Shown: piece by piece, positions 5,752 through 6,425 of the stretch
Layout of the letters: each line of letters starts with the position of its first letter
How positions within the stretch are numbered: the stretch's first letter is position 1
Origin: JAYYZW01 sp036339995
GTDB taxonomy: Bacteria > Pseudomonadota > Gammaproteobacteria > Ga0077536
DNA: 6,425 nt
Direction of reading: 5' to 3'
NCBI GenBank assembly: GCA_036339995.1
Contig: JAYYZW010000086.1
Span: 1-6,425, forward strand
The notes under the pieces: generated by a model
Database searches by the model: none
What the model was told of the DNA's origin: nothing
The model's input: the letters and a program-made list of their open reading frames with translations, nothing else
Program-made: the position numbers and the translations under genes

Positions 5752-5831
5752 CTGGAGTAGCTGCCTACGCGGCGGCGCCGACGCCGAATGCGCCAACTAT
5801 CATGACCTTTTATCTTTCCTGGACCCGCCTG

Positions 5832-5850
5832 CGCGAAGGTTCGCTTCGCG
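5832..5850. repeat. GC-rich hairpin, possible REP-like palindrome
   Basis: CGCGAAG and CTTCGCG form a perfect seven-bp stem around a five-base loop. Partly paired GC-rich flanks (CCCGCC and GGGGGC) could lengthen it to about 13 bp with bulges. It begins right where similarity of the neighbouring broken reading frame to its family ends. This makes a small mobile palindrome a possible cause, but only one copy is present in the window. Confidence 0.4.
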
Positions 5851-5859
5851 GGGGCTTGA

Positions 5860-6071
5860 CCCTGGTAGAACGTACCCGGCGTACCCGCCAGCACCGCCCC
5901 ACCACCGGGCCCGGGGTGTTCGAGTGTCCAATAAAAACAGGCCTCGGCAAGTTGCAGAGTACACGCATCGAGTGCGCCCGCGATGAACACGACGCCGTCT
6001 TCGCGAAAGCGGGAACGTAGCGCTGCGTTGTCTGAATCGAGCGGCAGGTCGCCCTCCCCGCGATGCCTGTA
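5860..6071 (-). pseudogene. N-terminal remnant of a phytanoyl-CoA dioxygenase family gene
   Basis: The minus-strand frame from 6071 encodes a stretch resembling the start of PhyH-type Fe(II)/2-oxoglutarate dioxygenases: LPLDSDNAALRSRFREDG, then VVFIAGALDACTLQLAEA, then FYWTLEHPGPGG and GTFYQ, about 70 residues. The evidence for decay is threefold. The frame begins just after an in-frame TGA (6074-6072) with no ATG; the only start-like codons are a CTG at the ninth codon and a GTG at 5990, already inside the conserved part. After GTFYQ, at the GC-rich hairpin, the sequence turns into arginine-rich low-complexity frame up to a stop at 5649. The metal-binding HxD...H part is absent. The family name comes from memory of the N-terminal pattern, not a search; a chance open frame remains possible. 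If genuine, it is not functional. Confidence 0.45.
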
Positions 6072-6087
6072 TCAAGTGTTCGAGTGT

Positions 6088-6425
6088 AGCAGCCTGGCAG
6101 TAAAGCGCGTTAAGGGACGCCCATGCTCCGCTCGGTCATAAACCGATGAACCGAATGGATTTAGCAATTAATTCGGGACGGCCAAGATCTTGGCTAGGAA
6201 ATGTTGCTTATGACCAACCCTGTTTCCACTCCGACTTTACCGGTGTCCTGAAATGCGCTGATATCAATTGCGTTCCCGCGGAAACACTTCTTTTAGTGTG
6301 AATCATGCGTATGCACTGAACGACCGAGGTCACGCCGCACTATGGATAGGTTCCGCGTGCCCGGCCGACCAAACGAGACGGGTAGACGGCTTTACCCCGC
6401 ATGGATTCAGTTCAGGGGCAGTTCG
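6088..6425. other. Stretch without a recognisable gene
   Basis: No supported gene is visible in these roughly 340 bases. A 14-bp perfect palindrome centred on GATC lies at 6181-6194 (GCCAAGATCTTGGC), and ACACT/AGTGT arms flank a six-base loop near 6286-6301. Short frames exist: a plus-strand ATG at 6202 of 16 codons, and a plus-strand ATG at 6343 that stays open to the window edge. None has a good ribosome site or recognisable product. A minus-strand frame open from the edge, reading RTAPELNPCG, faintly recalls a transposase end, but the evidence is too slight for a call. Confidence 0.5.

Noticed and set aside
5916..6087. 12-bp direct repeat GTGTTCGAGTGT at 5916-5927 and 6076-6087, around the PhyH-like remnant
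   Set aside because: About one such pair is expected by chance in a window this size, and there are no inverted ends or other signs of an insertion.
6181..6194. Perfect 14-bp palindrome GCCAAGATCTTGGC as an operator
   Set aside because: There is no neighbouring gene or promoter, and a palindrome of this length is expected by chance in nearly every second window of this size.
6330..6425. Minus-strand frame open from the right edge, RTAPELNPCG, as the end of an IS630-type transposase
   Set aside because: Only a few residues recall the PELNP motif. The rest does not fit and the frame stops after about 30 codons.

Overview
The window suggests a moderately GC-rich (about 60 % in the genes) gammaproteobacterium. 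The basis is a DEDDh oligoribonuclease (Orn), a 4.5S-type SRP RNA without an Alu domain, and DnaX, YbaB and RecR sequences that align almost residue for residue with the E. coli proteins as I remember them. No species can be assigned from the sequence alone.

Every gene I can support lies on the minus strand, so transcription runs from high to low coordinates: ffs (4.5S RNA, 5621-5512), dnaX (5405-3798), ybaB (3716-3393), recR (3396-2800), a 161-bp palindromic mobile element (2799-2639), orn (2599-2045), nnr (2048-567) and tsaE (554-99). The genes are packed tightly. ybaB/recR and orn/nnr overlap by stop/start, nnr and tsaE are 12 nt apart, and recR and orn would be about 35 nt apart without the insertion. 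No rho-independent terminator was found anywhere in the unit. This joins two usually separate conserved blocks: the replication/recombination trio dnaX-ybaB-recR, and the orn / nnr / tsaE group. The second block covers RNA turnover, NAD(P)HX repair and tRNA t6A modification.

The best non-genic signal is the element between recR and orn. It is a miniature inverted-repeat element with IS5-like ends, a TTAA target duplication, arms matching over most of their length and a perfect 17-bp central hairpin. Its target duplication contains the recR stop codon.

The two ends of the window are different. Positions 1-118 are very AT-rich (32 G+C in the first 120 bases), and the change in composition falls inside the last codons of tsaE. 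Upstream of ffs (5640-6425) there is no intact gene. It holds candidate promoters, a GC-rich hairpin, and what looks like the N-terminal remnant of a phytanoyl-CoA dioxygenase family gene with neither start nor C-terminus. I found no CRISPR array, defence system, tRNA or clearly new multi-gene system; most of the window is core housekeeping.
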